Origin: Haloferax larsenii JCM 13917
GTDB taxonomy: Archaea > Halobacteriota > Halobacteria > Halobacteriales > Haloferacaceae
Direction: 5' to 3'
Length of the DNA stretch: 64,000 nucleotides
NCBI RefSeq assembly: GCF_000336955.1
Contig: NZ_AOLI01000033.1
Span: 1 to 64,000, forward strand
Under the pieces are notes generated by a model. The model was given only the letters and a program-made list of their open reading frames with translations. It ran no database searches and was not told where the DNA came from. The position numbers and the translations under genes are program-made. Numbering within the stretch: the stretch's first letter is position 1; every line of letters begins with the position of its first letter. Positions 51,344-60,777 of the stretch are shown here, in pieces.

Positions 51344-52069
51344 CTACTTTTCGAGCGGTGTTCCGTCCGGCTGTTTGGCACCCTCGGAGTCGTGGACGAC
51401 GACCTCGCCGGGGTTCGTCTCGACCGGCGCGTAGGACTCACTGAGACGTATCGCTTCTTCGACTTCTTTGATAGCGCGCGTCTTCAGCGCCCGTGCCAGT
51501 TCCTCTGCGTCCGCCCGCGAGATGTCTCGCCCCAAGCCCTCACATTCGTGGGCGCGAACCACTCCTTCTTCGTCTACCGCTTCGCCCATCGGCTGGCTCG
51601 TCCCACCGAGTGCGACGCTAAACGGGTAGGTTTCACAGATGAGTGGCCGGGCGTCGTGAACTGTGCAGGCACCCATCCCGGCGTCGTCCTCCTCGTAGAA
51701 TCGGCAATCGCCGCACGAGGTAGTTTGGAGCGCCCACTCGAACGTCTCGCCTTCCGGGCCGTCCTCGCCGTCGACGAGTCCGTAGGGCATCGGGCGGGCG
51801 ACGTCTCTCCACTCCAGCGAGGCGTCCGAGGTGGAGGCCGCAGCGACTTCGTCGCCGCCAGCGTCGTCGTTCTCGTCGGCCGCTTCCTGCAAACTTCGCA
51901 CCTCGTCGGGGAACACCGTGGCAGTGTGAGGTTCGGAGCCGTCGTCGGTCTCGTAGCCCTTACAGCACGCTCCGCAGCGGGTGCACTCGAAGCCGATGGA
52001 CTCGATGGCGTCGGCCAGTTCCGACACGTCGAGGTCGCGGGCGCGGTCGAGTTCGGCTTCGAGGTCCAT
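51344..52069 (-). CDS. YkgJ-family cysteine-cluster protein
   Basis: A 241-residue cytosolic protein. The cysteine cluster has the YkgJ pattern: FECTRCGACCKGYET (about 28-42), SCGDCRFYEED (about 119-129), GMGACTVHDARPLICETYPFSVALGG (about 132-157), which likely binds zinc or an iron-sulfur cluster. The N-terminal 45 residues and a Glu-rich region form helices. Function unknown. It is convergent with the downstream TRAM gene. Confidence 0.92.
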   Translation of the reverse strand: MDLEAELDRARDLDVSELADAIESIGFECTRCGACCKGYETDDGSEPHTATVFPDEVRSLQEAADENDDAGGDEVAAASTSDASLEWRDVARPMPYGLVDGEDGPEGETFEWALQTTSCGDCRFYEEDDAGMGACTVHDARPLICETYPFSVALGGTSQPMGEAVDEEGVVRAHECEGLGRDISRADAEELARALKTRAIKEVEEAIRLSESYAPVETNPGEVVVHDSEGAKQPDGTPLEK

Positions 52070-52114
52070 ACACGTCCTGCGAGCGCGACGCCCAAGAGGG
52101 GCGCGGTTTCGGAG

Positions 52115-52912
52115 TCATATCGGTTCGACGCGGCCTGTCTCGGGGCCCCACTGGACGCTCCCCTCGGCGGCAAGTTTCTCGATGTGCGCGACGACTGTTG
52201 CCTGCGCCAAGTCGCGGACGTCGGAGATATCCTTGTCGTAGGCGGCGTCTGTCACTGTCTCAGGCGTCTCGTGACCGGCGCGAACTGCGTCGAGAACCGC
52301 TTGCTCGCGGGCACGGCGGTGGTCGATGAGACGGGCGAGAACCGCCCGCGGGTCGTCTATCACGGGGCCATGGCCCGGGCACAAGCGTCCGGGGTTGCGG
52401 GCGTGGAGTCGTCGAAGCGCGACCAGATATGCGCGCATGTCGCCCTCGGGCGCACCGACGACGACGCTGCCCTCGGCAACCGCGAGGTCGCCACAGAGGA
52501 GGTCGTCCCCGGCGACGAAGGTCACGTGGTCGCGGGCGTGGCCGGGCGTGTCGAGGACGGTAACACCGGTGCCAACGGGGATGGTCGCCCCCTCGACGAA
52601 CGTCTGGTCGGGTTCGACCCCAGTGGCGGTCGTGAACGCCGCTTCTCGCCCGCGACGACACCAGACAGTCGCGTCAGTCTCGCGTGCATACGAGGCAACC
52701 GCACCGACGTGGTCGCTGTGAGTGTGCGTCACGGCGATGTGTGAGACGTTCTGGGACTCGACTACGGCATCGAGTTCGGGCGTCCGTGCGGGAGGGTCGA
52801 CGAGGAGCGAGCCGTCTGTGACGCTCCCGTCGCCACTGGCGACGACGTAGGCGTTCGTGGCACCGGTTGGAGCGCGAGTCGCGACCGGAACGGAGACGCG
52901 CGTGACCTGCAT
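52115..52912 (-). CDS. MBL-fold metallo-hydrolase
   Basis: A 265-residue metallo-beta-lactamase fold protein. The metal site is intact: THTHSDHVGA (His-x-His-x-Asp-His), DTPGHARDHVTFVAG, DLLCGDLAV (Asp) and CPGHGPVI (His). The C-terminal part (about 200-265) adds helices with AAYDKDISDVRDLAQATVVAHIEKL, like a winged-helix. The substrate is unknown; relatives are glyoxalase II-like or beta-lactamase-like hydrolases. ATG at 52912; the frame is open to 53227. Confidence 0.92.
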   Translation of the reverse strand: MQVTRVSVPVATRAPTGATNAYVVASGDGSVTDGSLLVDPPARTPELDAVVESQNVSHIAVTHTHSDHVGAVASYARETDATVWCRRGREAAFTTATGVEPDQTFVEGATIPVGTGVTVLDTPGHARDHVTFVAGDDLLCGDLAVAEGSVVVGAPEGDMRAYLVALRRLHARNPGRLCPGHGPVIDDPRAVLARLIDHRRAREQAVLDAVRAGHETPETVTDAAYDKDISDVRDLAQATVVAHIEKLAAEGSVQWGPETGRVEPI

Positions 52913-53012
52913 GGCGGCGGCTACGCTCGGGGGGAAGTTATCGGGTTCGCAAAATGGTGGCTTGGTCTGTGGGAGTACGCCCCCACGGGCGGTGTTCGGT
53001 CGTGTCGGCAGA

Positions 53013-53291
53013 TTACGTGTTGAGGAAGTAGACCTGCTTGCGCGCGTCCTTGAAGGAGTAACGCGAGCCGACGAGGTCTGACTCTTCGAGACGGTTGAGC
53101 GCGTAGCGGACGGTGCGGTCCGGCAGCAGCGACTCGTCCGCGAGTTGACCCTGCGAGAGAGGTGCATCGCTCTCGAGGACCTTTGCGACGAGCTTTGCGC
53201 TCGGTGGGAGTTCACGGAGGCGCTCACGGAACTCGGCTTCCGAGAGCAAGTCTTCAGTATCAGGCTCTGCAGTGGTGGTGCTCATATCCAT
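53013..53291 (-). CDS. Small winged-helix (MarR-like) DNA-binding protein
   Basis: A 92-residue protein. After an acidic start (DMSTTTAEPDTEDLLSEAEFRERLREL) it has a winged helix: LPPSAKLVAKVLESDAPLSQGQLADESLLPDRTVRYALNRLEESDLVGSRYSF (in parts; residues about 28-80). Archaeal regulators of this size act as homodimers. I prefer the ATG at 53291 because the Shine-Dalgarno GGAGGT lies 7 bases upstream; an ATG at 53285 is near. A TATA-like TGTATAAGG about 60 bp upstream gives a short 5' leader. Confidence 0.9.
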   Translation of the reverse strand: MDMSTTTAEPDTEDLLSEAEFRERLRELPPSAKLVAKVLESDAPLSQGQLADESLLPDRTVRYALNRLEESDLVGSRYSFKDARKQVYFLNT

Positions 53292-53406
53292 CACAGCAAC
53301 CTCCTCTGTGTTAAGGGTTAGCTTCAAGTGTGTCAAAACAATCCAGACACCTTATACACATATTATCATCATGAAGAAACAATATGAATACCGACTGACG
53401 ACGAGA

Positions 53407-53568
53407 CTATGCAGATTCTTGCATCGTATCGACGGCCGGCGACTGTGTTCGATACCGGCCAAGTCCCGCGTGACAGTCGGGACAGTGAATCACCAACCAC
53501 TCACCGCGGGTGTGGCGAACCAGGTCTTCTGCGTCGTGGGTCGCCCCACAGATTCGACACGTTGGCAT
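53407..53568 (-). CDS. CPxCG-like zinc-finger microprotein
   Basis: A 53-residue protein read on the minus strand. It starts MPTCRICGATHDAEDLVRHT and has a second pair CPDC (residues 29-32), so a four-Cys zinc site is expected: Cys4, Cys7, Cys29, Cys32. The rest is basic with several His (HTR, HCPDCH), so it could bind nucleic acid. Length and Cys spacing fit the haloarchaeal zinc-finger microproteins. It is divergent from the methyltransferase gene, 95 bp away. I do not recognise its subfamily. Confidence 0.75.
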   Translation of the reverse strand: MPTCRICGATHDAEDLVRHTRGEWLVIHCPDCHAGLGRYRTQSPAVDTMQESA

Positions 53569-53663
53569 ATACCATGATACGTCCTCTGTCGAGGAAAACG
53601 TATCCCCCGACGGCGAGACGTATCCAGTACCGTTTTAGGGTCGCCCCCGCGACTACCCGTAGC

Positions 53664-54422
53664 GTGAAAGGAAAGGAGTGGTACCAGGCCGACGACGTCG
53701 CCCAGGAATACGACTCGAAGCGGTTTTCCAAGGGCGGTCGGCTCATCGACCGGCGCGAGAAAGAGGCAGTCCTAGCTGCGCTCGGGCCAGTCGAGGACAA
53801 GAACATTCTCGAAATCGCCTGCGGAACAGGCCGGTTCACCGTGATGCTCGCACAGGAGGGGGCGAACATCGTCGGACTGGATATCTCGCGGGCGATGATG
53901 GCACAGGGACGGGAGAAGGCTCGTGCAGCGGGTGTCGATGACCGAATCGAATTCCTCCGTGGTGACGCTGCTCGCCTTCCGTTCCCGGACGACCACTTCG
54001 ATGCGGTGTTCGCGATGCGGTTTTTCCACCTCGCGGACACCCCGGCGAAGTTCCTCGCGGAGATGGCGCGCGTCTCGAAAGAACAGGTCTTCTTCGATAC
54101 GTTCAACGACCAGAGCCTTCGGGTCGCCTACAACTGGCTGCTTCCGATGGGCTCGCACCTCTACTCGGAGCGTGACGTGCAGCGACTCCTCAGCGACGCG
54201 GGTCTCGACCTCGTCGACGCCGCGCACGATTTCGTCCTCCCCTTCGGATTCTACCGAAAGATTCCCAACGGCGTCGCACGACCCTTCCGCAGCATCGACT
54301 TGGCAATTGGCGACTCCACCGTCGGCGACGACGTCGCGTCGGTTTCGTACTGGAACGCGCACGTCACCCAGTCGGCCGCCGCCGACACTCGTGCGACGGA
54401 CCGCGCGAGTGACGCCGAGTGA
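53664..54422 (+). CDS. Class I SAM-dependent methyltransferase
   Basis: A 252-residue methyltransferase. The SAM-binding motif I is NILEIACGTGRFTVMLAQEGANIVGLDIS, followed by FLRGDAARLPFPDDHFDAVFAMRFFHLADTPAKFL, the post-I and motif II region of Methyltransf_11 proteins (given in parts). The C-terminus is Ala/Thr/Asp-rich and disordered. Substrate unknown; the glycosyltransferase next to it might share a pathway. GTG start at 53664 with a TATA-like GTTTTAGGG about 28 bp upstream. Confidence 0.9.
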   Translation: MKGKEWYQADDVAQEYDSKRFSKGGRLIDRREKEAVLAALGPVEDKNILEIACGTGRFTVMLAQEGANIVGLDISRAMMAQGREKARAAGVDDRIEFLRGDAARLPFPDDHFDAVFAMRFFHLADTPAKFLAEMARVSKEQVFFDTFNDQSLRVAYNWLLPMGSHLYSERDVQRLLSDAGLDLVDAAHDFVLPFGFYRKIPNGVARPFRSIDLAIGDSTVGDDVASVSYWNAHVTQSAAADTRATDRASDAE

Positions 54423-54491
54423 CGTTCGCTACGGGAGGAATTACCACGATTCTCGATTCACATTTAAGTACGTCCACCGCAAGTGTCGGGT

Positions 54492-55394
54492 ATGGACCTC
54501 TCGGTTGTGCTCCCGACCCTCAATGGACGGGACCGTCTCGCGGCCAGCCTCGACGCGCTGGCTGCCCACGCCCCTGACGCCGAGGTCATCGTCGTCAATG
54601 GCCCGTCGGCGGACGGGACGACCGGGATGGTACGAGAACGCGACGACGTAGACGTGCTCGTCGAACTCTCCGACCGAAATCTCAACGTCGCCCGCAACGC
54701 CGGTCTCGAAGTGGCGAGCGGCGAGGTCATCGCACTGCTTCGATACGACCTCTCTGTGGAGTCGTCGTGGCTCTCGGCGCTCGAAGCCGGTATCGAAGAC
54801 GCCGACGTCGTCACCGGACCGCTCCACCAGACACTCAGAAACGGGATGACGACCGAGTCACTCGAACGGAACACGATTGCCGGGCGCACGGTCACGTACT
54901 TCAACGGCGGGAACGTCGCGTTCCGCCGACAGGCCATCGAGTCGCTCGACGGCTTCGACGAGTACCTCGAAACCGGCGGCGCGCGTGACGTTGCTCACCG
55001 ACTCGCTGCGTTCGGAAAAGAGGTCGCTTGGGCACCGGAGATGTGTGTTCGCCGGGAGTTCGAGGCCGACGGCGGTATCTCGGAACGAGATTGGGGCTGG
55101 AAGTACCGAGCGCTCACATATCGACTCGTAAAGAACTACGGCCCCCGGCCTGCGATGGCGAAACGAACACTCAAACACGCTCTTTCTGACGCTGCTGATG
55201 CCGCCTACGGTGTACTCACGGGAGACGTCACGCCGTCTGGGTGGGTTGGAACCGGCCGCGACGTCCTCGGTGGAATCGCCACGGGTGCGTCTGACGGTCT
55301 CGTTGCGAGGGCTCGCGACCGGTCGCGGACACGGAACCCACACGGGTGTTCGAAGCGGGCCGACCGCGCCGTCGCGCGCTACGACTGGCGGTAA
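54492..55394 (+). CDS. Family 2 glycosyltransferase
   Basis: A 300-residue GT2 enzyme. The catalytic core is visible: DLSVVLPTLNGRDRLAASLDAL (residues 2-23, nucleotide-sugar site), AEVIVVNGPSADGTTGMV, NLNVARNAGLEVASGEVIALLRYDLSVE, NGGNVAFRRQAIESLDGFDEYLETGGARDVAHRLA (in parts). The typical Asp-x-Asp is altered to RYD. No transmembrane segment is clear, so it is a cytosolic or peripheral transferase. Sugar and acceptor unknown. A TATA-like ATTTAAG is 27 bp before the ATG. Confidence 0.92.
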   Translation: MDLSVVLPTLNGRDRLAASLDALAAHAPDAEVIVVNGPSADGTTGMVRERDDVDVLVELSDRNLNVARNAGLEVASGEVIALLRYDLSVESSWLSALEAGIEDADVVTGPLHQTLRNGMTTESLERNTIAGRTVTYFNGGNVAFRRQAIESLDGFDEYLETGGARDVAHRLAAFGKEVAWAPEMCVRREFEADGGISERDWGWKYRALTYRLVKNYGPRPAMAKRTLKHALSDAADAAYGVLTGDVTPSGWVGTGRDVLGGIATGASDGLVARARDRSRTRNPHGCSKRADRAVARYDWR

Positions 55395-55469
55395 GGCATC
55401 TTCGGGTGCTGCCCGGCGGCGCTCACGAGTTTGGTTCTGACGACGCTCACGAGCGCCGACTCGCTTACC

Positions 55470-56294
55470 TTACTCTCCACCGGGTGCGAGCGCGTCGATG
55501 ACGCGGGCGGCGTTCTTCGAGAACGCTTTCGCCATCGCGTCTTCCGAGACGTCGAGCGTCAGTATCTCCATGATGCCGACGTTCGGGTGTGTTTCGGGGG
55601 CACCGCTGCCGAAGAGCACGCGGTCGGGGTGTTCCAGCAGTGCACGTTCGAGAACACTTCGATACCGGACGAATCCCGTGTCGAGATACAGGTTGTCGTG
55701 GTCGTCGAGCAGGTCGATAGCTTCGTGCATCAGGTCTCGGTCGAGTGGGTATCCGCCGAAACTTGAGAGGATGACCGGGAACCGCCCCAGAAGCGACGAC
55801 TCGACAGCGGACGGTTCGAACGAGCGGCCGCCGTGGACGAAGACGGGAAGGCCGACCTGTTCAAGCATCGCCAGCGTCTCTTCGTCCGGGAGACCGTCGA
55901 CCGCGGGTGCGAGACAGAAGCCGTGGAAGCGGTCGTCGTAGGCGTACTGCTCGATGTCGCCGGGGTCGGTGTGGTGGTCGGCCCGCGAAGACGTGAAGTT
56001 GCGAAGGCGGGCGGTCGCTTTGGCACTCGGGTCGCGCGGCCCGTTGATGCGGGCGAACGCCAGAAACGGCCTATCGACGCTCATCCGCGCGACGGCGTTG
56101 TTCGGTCGGAGGTAACTCTGCCCCTCGGGTTGTGTTCCCGGCGAGACGAGTGCGCGGACGACACCCGCTTGGTGCAGTTCGCGCTCTAACCGTTCTGGAC
56201 TGATTTCCCGTCCCCGCGTCGCCACCGAGTGCTCGTCGGGGTCGAGGCGGGCGTTCACGTCGACGACCCTGAACCCGTGTTCCAACTCCAACAT
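55470..56294 (-). CDS. Amidohydrolase-fold protein with missing metal ligands
   Basis: A 274-residue TIM-barrel protein related to amidohydrolase_2 (ACMSD-like) enzymes. The usual early HxH is VDVNARLDP, the third His site in VFVHGGRSFEP is kept, the next is ILSSFGGYP with no His, and the final FGSD is FGSGAPE. Several metal ligands are thus gone and the protein is probably not an active metal hydrolase. It could bind a ligand or another protein. I start at the ATG at 56294, about 30 bp after a TATA-like CTATTTG; a TTG nine codons upstream is possible. Confidence 0.83.
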   Translation of the reverse strand: MLELEHGFRVVDVNARLDPDEHSVATRGREISPERLERELHQAGVVRALVSPGTQPEGQSYLRPNNAVARMSVDRPFLAFARINGPRDPSAKATARLRNFTSSRADHHTDPGDIEQYAYDDRFHGFCLAPAVDGLPDEETLAMLEQVGLPVFVHGGRSFEPSAVESSLLGRFPVILSSFGGYPLDRDLMHEAIDLLDDHDNLYLDTGFVRYRSVLERALLEHPDRVLFGSGAPETHPNVGIMEILTLDVSEDAMAKAFSKNAARVIDALAPGGE

Positions 56295-56441
56295 CGTCTG
56301 TTGCTCATCGGTGAGGGCCAAATAGGTTTAGAAACCACAGCGCAAGAGACCTGTAAGACGAGAAAACATTCATTTCTGCCTTTCTTCTTCGGTGGTACAC
56401 AACGACTCACGTTTTTGACCGAATCTCGCGTAGGGAGAGGT

Positions 56442-57119
56442 GTGTGTCTGATTGCAGAGGCAATCGCCCCGTTCTCGGCGCTTCCACTCGTCGAGGCAGA
56501 CGCGCTCGGTGACCTCGAACTCGAACTCGAACGGACGGTCCCGACGGCCGAGCGGCGACAGCAGCGTCTGTGGGTGTGGGGACCGGGGGCGTCGAACTTC
56601 GATGCACACACTGTGTTCGACCCCAGCCTCGACGACGTTTCGTGTCTCGAATCGATTCCCGGCGGAGCGTTGTATCGATTCCAGTGGGACGCTGCACAGA
56701 ATACACTCTTGACGGCGCTGGCGGACCTCGATATCACGCTCTTGGAGTGTGTCGGCACGAACGAGTCGTGGGAGCTGCGACTTCGAGCACCGTCGCATAC
56801 GTCTCTCAGCGACCTCCGAACACGCTGTGAGGCCCACGGTATCTCGCTCGAATTCGACCGCATCACGTCGGTCGCAGAAGAGTCTGCACCGCTTGGAACG
56901 AGACTCACCGACGACCAGCGCGAGGCGCTCGTGCTCGCGCTCGAACGCGGCTACTTCGACGACCACCGACGCACGTCACTCGACGAACTCGGCCGTGAAC
57001 TGGATATCTCGCGACAGGCCGTCTCCGGCCGACTTCGTCGGGCGTACCGGACGCTCGCAGAACAGGTGCGTGACGAGGCGGTCAAAAGCGAACGTTCCAA
57101 TCGCGATGTCGGCTATTGA
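56442..57119 (+). CDS. Bat-type (HTH-10) transcriptional regulator
   Basis: A 225-residue regulator of the haloarchaeal bacterio-opsin-activator (HTH-10) type. The N-terminal sensory-like domain (about 1-150) begins CLIAEAIAPFSALPL and carries the group's VWGPG motif. The C-terminal HTH is at about 155-215: LTDDQREALVLALERGYFDDHRRTSLDELGRELDISRQAVSGRLRRAYRTL (in parts). Its GTG start at 56442 gives the family's usual beginning. The target genes are unknown. Confidence 0.9.
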   Translation: MCLIAEAIAPFSALPLVEADALGDLELELERTVPTAERRQQRLWVWGPGASNFDAHTVFDPSLDDVSCLESIPGGALYRFQWDAAQNTLLTALADLDITLLECVGTNESWELRLRAPSHTSLSDLRTRCEAHGISLEFDRITSVAEESAPLGTRLTDDQREALVLALERGYFDDHRRTSLDELGRELDISRQAVSGRLRRAYRTLAEQVRDEAVKSERSNRDVGY

Positions 57120-57245
57120 ACTCCCACCAACCTCACACCAGTTCATTCAACACAGGAACAGGATTTCTCTCGATAGTGGGGTCAGAGTGTAAGGCCTTTC
57201 ATAGTCAACCCATACGCATAGGTACTCAATCTCCGTTTACACAGT

Positions 57246-57527
57246 ATGGATAACCAGCGCGATGGAAATGCTGGGTCCGTGGTCTCAGTGTCTCTCGACG
57301 GGTACGAAGAGGTTGCGGTCGCGGTTACCTCGGCCGTGGCGAAGGCAGCGGAACTCAACCCACTCGACCTCCCACCACTCGCAGACGTTGGAGTCGACCC
57401 TGAAGCACTTGAAACACTTTTCGGGACCACTCACGACCAGTCTTTGAGCTTCACGTTTCGATATGCAGGACACCTCGTCACACTCGCTGGCGATGGCTCT
57501 CTCACCGTCGACGAAGAAGGAGGTTAG
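57246..57527 (+). CDS. HalOD1 output-domain protein
   Basis: A 93-residue protein consisting of one HalOD1 domain, an output domain found in haloarchaeal signalling proteins. Characteristic are LNPLDLPPLADVGVDPEALETLF and LSFTFRYAGHLVTLAGDGSLTV. Stand-alone HalOD1 proteins are thought to be small partners in signalling; the mechanism is unknown. It follows the Bat-type regulator by about 125 bases on the same strand. Confidence 0.9.
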   Translation: MDNQRDGNAGSVVSVSLDGYEEVAVAVTSAVAKAAELNPLDLPPLADVGVDPEALETLFGTTHDQSLSFTFRYAGHLVTLAGDGSLTVDEEGG

Positions 57528-57605
57528 CTAGTTCTGGCGAGCGGGGAATAATCGACGTAAGCGGCTCTCTGTCGTGTGATTACACGTCGCAGCTACTGGA
57601 GAAAG

Positions 57606-57614
57606 ATATTTATA
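57606..57614 (+). promoter_or_regulatory. TATA-like box of cct3
   Basis: ATATTTATA about 40 bp before the ATG of the thermosome gene, giving an mRNA with a short leader of about 14 bases. Confidence 0.6.
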
Positions 57615-57649
57615 GAACTGCAATCGTTGATAGCGGTTGAGGTTTCAAC

Positions 57650-59224
57650 ATGGCTTCACGAATGCAGCAACCGATGTACATCCTGGCAGAGGGTTCGCAA
57701 CGAACACGCGGCCGGTCCGCGCAGGACTCGAACATCCGCGCCGGGAAAGCGGTCGCCGAGGCCGTACGCACGACGCTCGGCCCGCGCGGGATGGACAAGA
57801 TGCTCGTCGACTCCTCGGGCGAAGTCGTCATCACGAACGACGGGGCGACCATCCTCGAGAAGATGGACATCGAACATCCCGCTGCCCAGATGATCGTCGA
57901 AGTCTCCCAGACGCAGGAGGAGGAAGTCGGCGACGGCACGACCACCGCCGCCGTCCTCACGGGCGAACTCCTCGCCCACGCCGAGGACCTCCTCGATGAC
58001 GACCTCCACCCGACCGTCATCGTCGAAGGCTACACCGAAGCGGCGGCAATCGCACAGGACGCCATCGACGAGAGCGTTCTCGACGCCGAACTCGACGACG
58101 ACCTCCTCCAGAAGGTCGCCGAGTCGTCCATGACCGGCAAAGGAACCGGCGACGTGACCGCCGACGTACTCGCGAAACACGTCGTCAAGGGCGTCAGAAT
58201 GGTCCACGAGGACAACGACGGCGCGTTCGACCGCGACAACGTCCGCGTCCTCACTCGCACGGGTGCCTCGTCGTCTGCGACCGAACTCGTCGGGGGCGTC
58301 GTCCTCGACAAAGACCCCGCCAGCGACAACATGCCCCGGTCGGTCGAAGACGCCGCTGTCGCCGTTCTCGACGTGAAGCTCGACGTACGCAAAAGCGAGA
58401 TGGACACCGAGTACAACATCACCTCGGTCGACCAACTCACCGCAGCTATCGACGCCGAAGACGCCGAACTCCGCGGCTACGCGAAGTCGCTCAAAGAAGC
58501 TGGTGTCGATGTCGTGTTCTGTACGAAGTCCATCGACGACCGCGTCGCAGGCTACCTCGCGGATGCTGGTATTCTCGCGTTCGAGAGCGTCAAGAAGTCC
58601 GATGCCCGCGCTATCGCCCGCGCAACCGGTGCGAAGCGCCTCGGCTCGCTCGAAGACATCGACGAGTACGACCTCGGCCACGTCGACTCTGTCAGCCTCC
58701 GTGCGTTCGGCGACGACGAACTCACCTTCGTCGAGGGCGGCGCGGCAGCCAAGGCCGTGACGCTGTTCCTCCGCGGCGGTACCGAGCACGTCGTCGACGA
58801 ACTCGAACGCGCCATCAACGACGCGGTAGATGTCGTCGTCGCCGCCATCGACAAGGGCGGTGTCGTCCCCGGCGCTGGCGCGACCGAAATCGCCATCGCC
58901 GACCGCATCCGGTCGAAGGCCGCCGGTATCGAGGGCCGCAAGCAACTCGCCGTCGAAGCCTACGCCGACGCCGTTGAGGCGCTCCCGCGCATCCTCGCCG
59001 AAAACACCGGTCTCGACCCCATCGACGCGCTCGTCGACCTGCGCGCCCGCTACGAGAACGAGGGTATCGCAGGCATCATCTCGACCGGCCGAGCGGGCGA
59101 AATCGGCGACCCCGTCGAATACGGCGTCATCGACCCCGCGGCGGTCAAGCGCGAAGCCATCGAATCCGCCACCGAAGCCGCGACGATGATTGTCCGCATC
59201 GACGACGTTATCGCCGCAGAATAA
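57650..59224 (+). CDS. cct3: Thermosome subunit (Cct3 type)
   Basis: A group II chaperonin subunit that forms a double-ring ATP-driven folding chamber. The 524 residues match Haloferax Cct3, the shortest of three subunits. Motifs are [25 protein letters not shown] (start), [15 protein letters not shown] (about 101, ATPase), [11 protein letters not shown] and [12 protein letters not shown]. The C-terminal Gly/Met-rich tail typical of Cct1 and Cct2 is absent and the protein ends [11 protein letters not shown], as expected for Cct3, a non-essential subunit in H. volcanii. A strong TATA box lies about 40 bp upstream. Confidence 0.96.
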   Translation: MASRMQQPMYILAEGSQRTRGRSAQDSNIRAGKAVAEAVRTTLGPRGMDKMLVDSSGEVVITNDGATILEKMDIEHPAAQMIVEVSQTQEEEVGDGTTTAAVLTGELLAHAEDLLDDDLHPTVIVEGYTEAAAIAQDAIDESVLDAELDDDLLQKVAESSMTGKGTGDVTADVLAKHVVKGVRMVHEDNDGAFDRDNVRVLTRTGASSSATELVGGVVLDKDPASDNMPRSVEDAAVAVLDVKLDVRKSEMDTEYNITSVDQLTAAIDAEDAELRGYAKSLKEAGVDVVFCTKSIDDRVAGYLADAGILAFESVKKSDARAIARATGAKRLGSLEDIDEYDLGHVDSVSLRAFGDDELTFVEGGAAAKAVTLFLRGGTEHVVDELERAINDAVDVVVAAIDKGGVVPGAGATEIAIADRIRSKAAGIEGRKQLAVEAYADAVEALPRILAENTGLDPIDALVDLRARYENEGIAGIISTGRAGEIGDPVEYGVIDPAAVKREAIESATEAATMIVRIDDVIAAE

Positions 59225-59408
59225 CGTTCGACGCCCGAACGACATCGCCGATGGCCACCTGACGGCCGTCGAGCCACTTCGTGTCTGTCTGTTTTGCTCG
59301 TCTGTGTACGACGCTCAGAGCTGTTTGACCACTGATTGGTAGTCGCTGAATAGTCTCTCCGTAGTCGCCAATATATCCAAGTCCGTCGAGTGGGAAACGA
59401 ATTGTGAC

Positions 59409-60725
59409 ATGTCCGAGAAAGTTGGCCTTCCCGAGGCTGTCTCGATGGCGGTCGGTGGGATGGTCGGCGGCGGAATCTTCGCCGTTCTCGGTGTCGTCGC
59501 CACTTCTTCAGGTACTCTCGCGTGGGCGGCATTCGTCGTCGCAGGTCTCCTCGCGCTCTCTGCGGGGTACTCGCTCCTCCAACTGAACGGGCTCTGTGAG
59601 CAACCGCGGACGCCCGTCGGATACGTCCAGCAGTTTGCCGACGATACGACGCTTTCGGGCATCGTCGGGTGGACGTTCGTCTTCGGGTACGTCGGGACGA
59701 TGGCGATGTACGCCCACGCCTTCGGCGGCTACTTCACCAGACTGGTCGGCGTCTCGTCACTCGGGTCGGTCCCGCTCTCGCCCGCCGTTTCCGTGCTCAC
59801 GGTCGCTTCCTTCGTCGGGCTCAACGTCTTCGGTGCACACGCTTCCGGCCGGGCCGAGGACGCGCTCGTCGGTCTCAAAGTCGCCATTTTGCTCCTCTTC
59901 GGCGTCGGCGGAGCCGCATACGGCGCGACACACGGTGGCCTCTCGTTCGGGCTGTCGAACGTCGGTGTCGGGCCGCTCGTCGCGGCCGCGATTTCCTTCG
60001 TTGCGTTCGAGGGCTGGGAACTCCTCCTGTTCGACCAAGAGAGCATCGAAGACCCTCGGGAGACGGTGAAAAAGGCGATTTACATCTCAATCGTGGGTGC
60101 AACCGCGTTGTACGTCCTCGTCGCCCTCGTCACGACGAACCTCGCGGGGACGCAGGCCATAACGCAGCACGCCGAGACCGCACTCGCTGTCGCGGCCCGT
60201 CCCTTCCTCGGACAGGCGGGATTCGTCCTCATCTCGATTGCGGCGCTGTTCTCGACCGGCAGCGCCATCAACGCCACGCTGTTCAGTTCTGCGCGCCTCT
60301 CGAAGCGTCTCGTTGCCGACGACCTCCTCCCGAGTCGGCTTCGAGACGAGTCGACCGACGAACCGATTCGACCGCTTTTCACGCTCGGCGTGCTCGCCGC
60401 CGCGTTCGCCTCTCTCGGAAGTCTCGACGCCATTAGCTCGTTCGCCTCTCTCGCGTTCATCACCATCTTCGGCGGTCTCAGTTTCCTCGCGTTCCGTGAG
60501 CGCGAAGACGCGTGGACCGCAGTGATTCCGGCGGTCGGGACCGTCGGTGCGGCCGGGTCTGTCACCGCGCTCCTCTGGCACCTCTTCCGGGCGGAGCGCG
60601 GAACGTTTTGGACTGTCCTGTTGCTCGCCATCATCGTTGTCGGCGTCGAACTGCTCTACTTCGAGCGCGACGCGATTGTCAGCGAAGCGCAGTCGGTCGA
60701 AACCCGAGTCGAAAGCGAACTCTGA
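59409..60725 (+). CDS. APC-family amino acid permease
   Basis: A 438-residue transporter with about twelve transmembrane helices. It begins VGLPEAVSMAVGGMVGGGIFAVLGVVA, the conserved APC helix-1 motif (GxxxGGGIF), and continues with SFVAFEGWELLLFDQESIEDPRETVKKAI, the helix-6/7 region. Substrate is likely an amino acid or a related organic cation. The ATG at 59409 is preferred. A TATA-like AATATATCC is about 36 bp upstream. Confidence 0.93.
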   Translation: MSEKVGLPEAVSMAVGGMVGGGIFAVLGVVATSSGTLAWAAFVVAGLLALSAGYSLLQLNGLCEQPRTPVGYVQQFADDTTLSGIVGWTFVFGYVGTMAMYAHAFGGYFTRLVGVSSLGSVPLSPAVSVLTVASFVGLNVFGAHASGRAEDALVGLKVAILLLFGVGGAAYGATHGGLSFGLSNVGVGPLVAAAISFVAFEGWELLLFDQESIEDPRETVKKAIYISIVGATALYVLVALVTTNLAGTQAITQHAETALAVAARPFLGQAGFVLISIAALFSTGSAINATLFSSARLSKRLVADDLLPSRLRDESTDEPIRPLFTLGVLAAAFASLGSLDAISSFASLAFITIFGGLSFLAFREREDAWTAVIPAVGTVGAAGSVTALLWHLFRAERGTFWTVLLLAIIVVGVELLYFERDAIVSEAQSVETRVESEL

Positions 60726-60777
60726 CCGGTGACATGGGGGCCACCCGTACCCCCCGTGACCGTCGGGGTGGAACGGT

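Noticed and set aside
57656-59245. A 529-residue minus-strand frame opposite cct3
   Set aside because: Its length is a side effect of GC-rich third-position bias in cct3. No motif or promoter supports it.
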